A program made the position numbers and the translations under genes. Shown here piece by piece: positions 4,117 through 5,235 of a stretch of 5,235 nucleotides of DNA. The notes under the pieces were generated by a model. That model searched no databases, was not told the origin of the DNA, and was given only the letters and a program-made list of their open reading frames with translations. The stretch is from Methanosarcinales archaeon. GTDB lineage: Archaea > Halobacteriota > Methanosarcinia > Methanosarcinales > Methanocomedenaceae. How positions within the stretch are numbered: the stretch's first letter is position 1; each line of letters opens with the position of its first letter. Location of the stretch: NCBI GenBank assembly GCA_030638625.1, contig DAOWEE010000026.1:1-5235 (forward strand). The letters run 5' to 3'.

Positions 4117-5235
4117 ATGAATAACATTTTGCGCAGAGGCCGACTCAACAAAGAAGACCCAAACGTGCTAAGTTACCTATCTTCCATGGATACTGACAGG
4201 CACATATTCACGGCCGACCTGCTGGTAGATACAGCACATGTGATAATGCTGGCAGAAACTGGAATCATAACCAGGGATGAATGCACTCATATCCTCAAAG
4301 GACTGGATGCCATCAAAGAAGGTGGTTATGGTGAACTTGACATATCTTATGAAGATATCCACATCTCAATTGAGGCAAAGTTAATCGAGATAGTGGGTGA
4401 GGATACCGGCGGCCGGATGCATTCGGCACGGTCCCGTAATGATGAAGTGGCAACCTGTATACGTCTTGTCCTGAGAAATGAACTGCTTACTTTGTTACAC
4501 AAGCTAATATCCTTACGGAAAAAAATGCTGGAAATTGCAATTGAAAACCGGGATACCATCATTCCCGGGTACACACACTTACAGCATGCCCAGCCCACCA
4601 CGCTTGCCCATCACCTGCTCGCCTACCATGATGCCCTGACCAGGGACTGCCAGAGGGTACTTGGAGCATTCATGCGCACAAACATGTCTCCTCTTGGCTC
4701 GGCTGCTTTCGCATCAACAGGTTTTGATATCGACCGTGAACGCACCCGTGAACTTCTCGGGTTCCACGGCCTGGTTGAGAACTCAATGGATGCGGTAAGT
4801 ACCAGGGACTTTGCAGTGGAATCAATCTCGGTCTTTGCCAATATCATGACCAACCTGAGCCGGCAAGCTGAAGAGATAATACTATGGAGTTCTGAAGAAT
4901 TCGGACTGGTGGAACTGGATGACAGTTATTCATCTACTTCTTCAATCATGCCACAGAAAAAGAATCCGGATACTGCCGAACTGATGAGGGCAAAGACCGG
5001 TACTGTGGACGGGTGCCTCATGTCCGTACTGGCTATCACCAAAGCCCTGCCCATGAGTTATAATCGTGACCTGCAAGAGGTTACCACTCACTTGTGGCGG
5101 GCCGCAGGCATCACCCTGAGTACTGTCAATATTGCATCAGGTATGGTGAGCACTATGAAAATGAATTACGAAAAACTATCATCGTCAGCGAACACTGGTT
5201 TTTCCACTGCTACTGAACTTGCAGATACTATTGTA
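4117..5235 (+). CDS. argH: Argininosuccinate lyase, 3' end cut by window edge
   Basis: ArgH splits argininosuccinate into arginine and fumarate, the last step of arginine synthesis, as a cytoplasmic tetramer of the fumarase/aspartase superfamily. The first 373 codons are present; methanogen homologs have about 490. Seen in order: NILRRGRL at the N-terminus, YEDIHISIEAKL, GGRMHSARSRNDEVAT (98-113), GYTHLQHAQPTT (151-162) with catalytic His154, STGFDIDRERTRELLGFHGL, ENSMDAVSTRDF, and the superfamily signature STSSIMPQKKNPDTAELM, whose Ser275-Ser276 lie in the mobile catalytic loop. YNRDLQEVT and GFSTATELADT continue the match to the edge. ATG at 4117 gives the usual MNNILRRGRL; an in-frame ATG at 4108 would add three residues. 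Neither has a clear Shine-Dalgarno site. It follows the GIY-YIG gene by 14-23 nt, so cotranscription is likely, although a TATA-like GTTTATTCC near 4083 could give a leaderless message starting near 4108. Confidence 0.97.
   Translation, partial: MNNILRRGRLNKEDPNVLSYLSSMDTDRHIFTADLLVDTAHVIMLAETGIITRDECTHILKGLDAIKEGGYGELDISYEDIHISIEAKLIEIVGEDTGGRMHSARSRNDEVATCIRLVLRNELLTLLHKLISLRKKMLEIAIENRDTIIPGYTHLQHAQPTTLAHHLLAYHDALTRDCQRVLGAFMRTNMSPLGSAAFASTGFDIDRERTRELLGFHGLVENSMDAVSTRDFAVESISVFANIMTNLSRQAEEIILWSSEEFGLVELDDSYSSTSSIMPQKKNPDTAELMRAKTGTVDGCLMSVLAITKALPMSYNRDLQEVTTHLWRAAGITLSTVNIASGMVSTMKMNYEKLSSSANTGFSTATELADTIV

Noticed and set aside
1..5235. Defence system, CRISPR array, insertion sequence or prophage
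   Set aside because: No repeat-spacer pattern, transposase, integrase or toxin-antitoxin genes; the single GIY-YIG protein belongs to a housekeeping-like archaeal family and stands alone.

Overview
The window is archaeal, most likely from a methanogen-related euryarchaeon of Methanosarcinales type (ANME-2 relatives included). The basis is the gene set and its order: archaeal-type ribosomal proteins eL18 (L18e), uL13, uS9 and uS2 are interleaved with RNA polymerase subunits N and K and followed by a MEMO-family gene. The protein sequences are Methanosarcina-like by my recollection. Genes have archaeal Shine-Dalgarno sites (GGAGG, GAGGTG) and TATA-like boxes, and the tRNA lacks an encoded CCA. 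The lineage call is inference.

Layout. Positions 1-3401, minus strand, form one translation/transcription gene cluster read right to left. It starts with a structured leader holding a possible 26-codon ORF, followed by rpl18e, rpl13, rps9, rpoN, tRNA-Pro(CGG), rpoK, rps2 and a MEMO-family gene that runs off the left edge. Spacing is tight (9-41 nt) except for about 190 nt between the tRNA and rpoK, which holds a strong hairpin, a 9-bp inverted repeat and a possible promoter. Positions 3402-3589 are an AT-rich divergent promoter region with repeated TGCATTTT elements. Positions 3590-5235, plus strand, carry a Uri-type GIY-YIG nuclease gene (DUF123/COG1833) and, 14-23 nt later, the first 373 codons of argH (argininosuccinate lyase), which runs off the right edge.

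How the genes fit together. The minus-strand cluster couples large- and small-subunit ribosomal proteins, two small RNA polymerase subunits and a tRNA in one probable transcript. The plus-strand pair is metabolically unrelated to it: ArgH performs the last step of arginine synthesis and the GIY-YIG protein has no established role.

What stands out is in the details. The first base of tRNA-Pro is the last base of the rpoN stop codon. The rpl18e leader can form two mutually exclusive hairpins over a possible leader ORF whose stop overlaps the rpl18e ATG. The enolase gene expected between rpoK and rps2, and rpoD expected upstream of rpl18e, are absent. In three genes a GTG inside the Shine-Dalgarno site is in frame and would mislead start calling. 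I see no new defence, mobile or CRISPR system here; most of the window is conserved housekeeping sequence.
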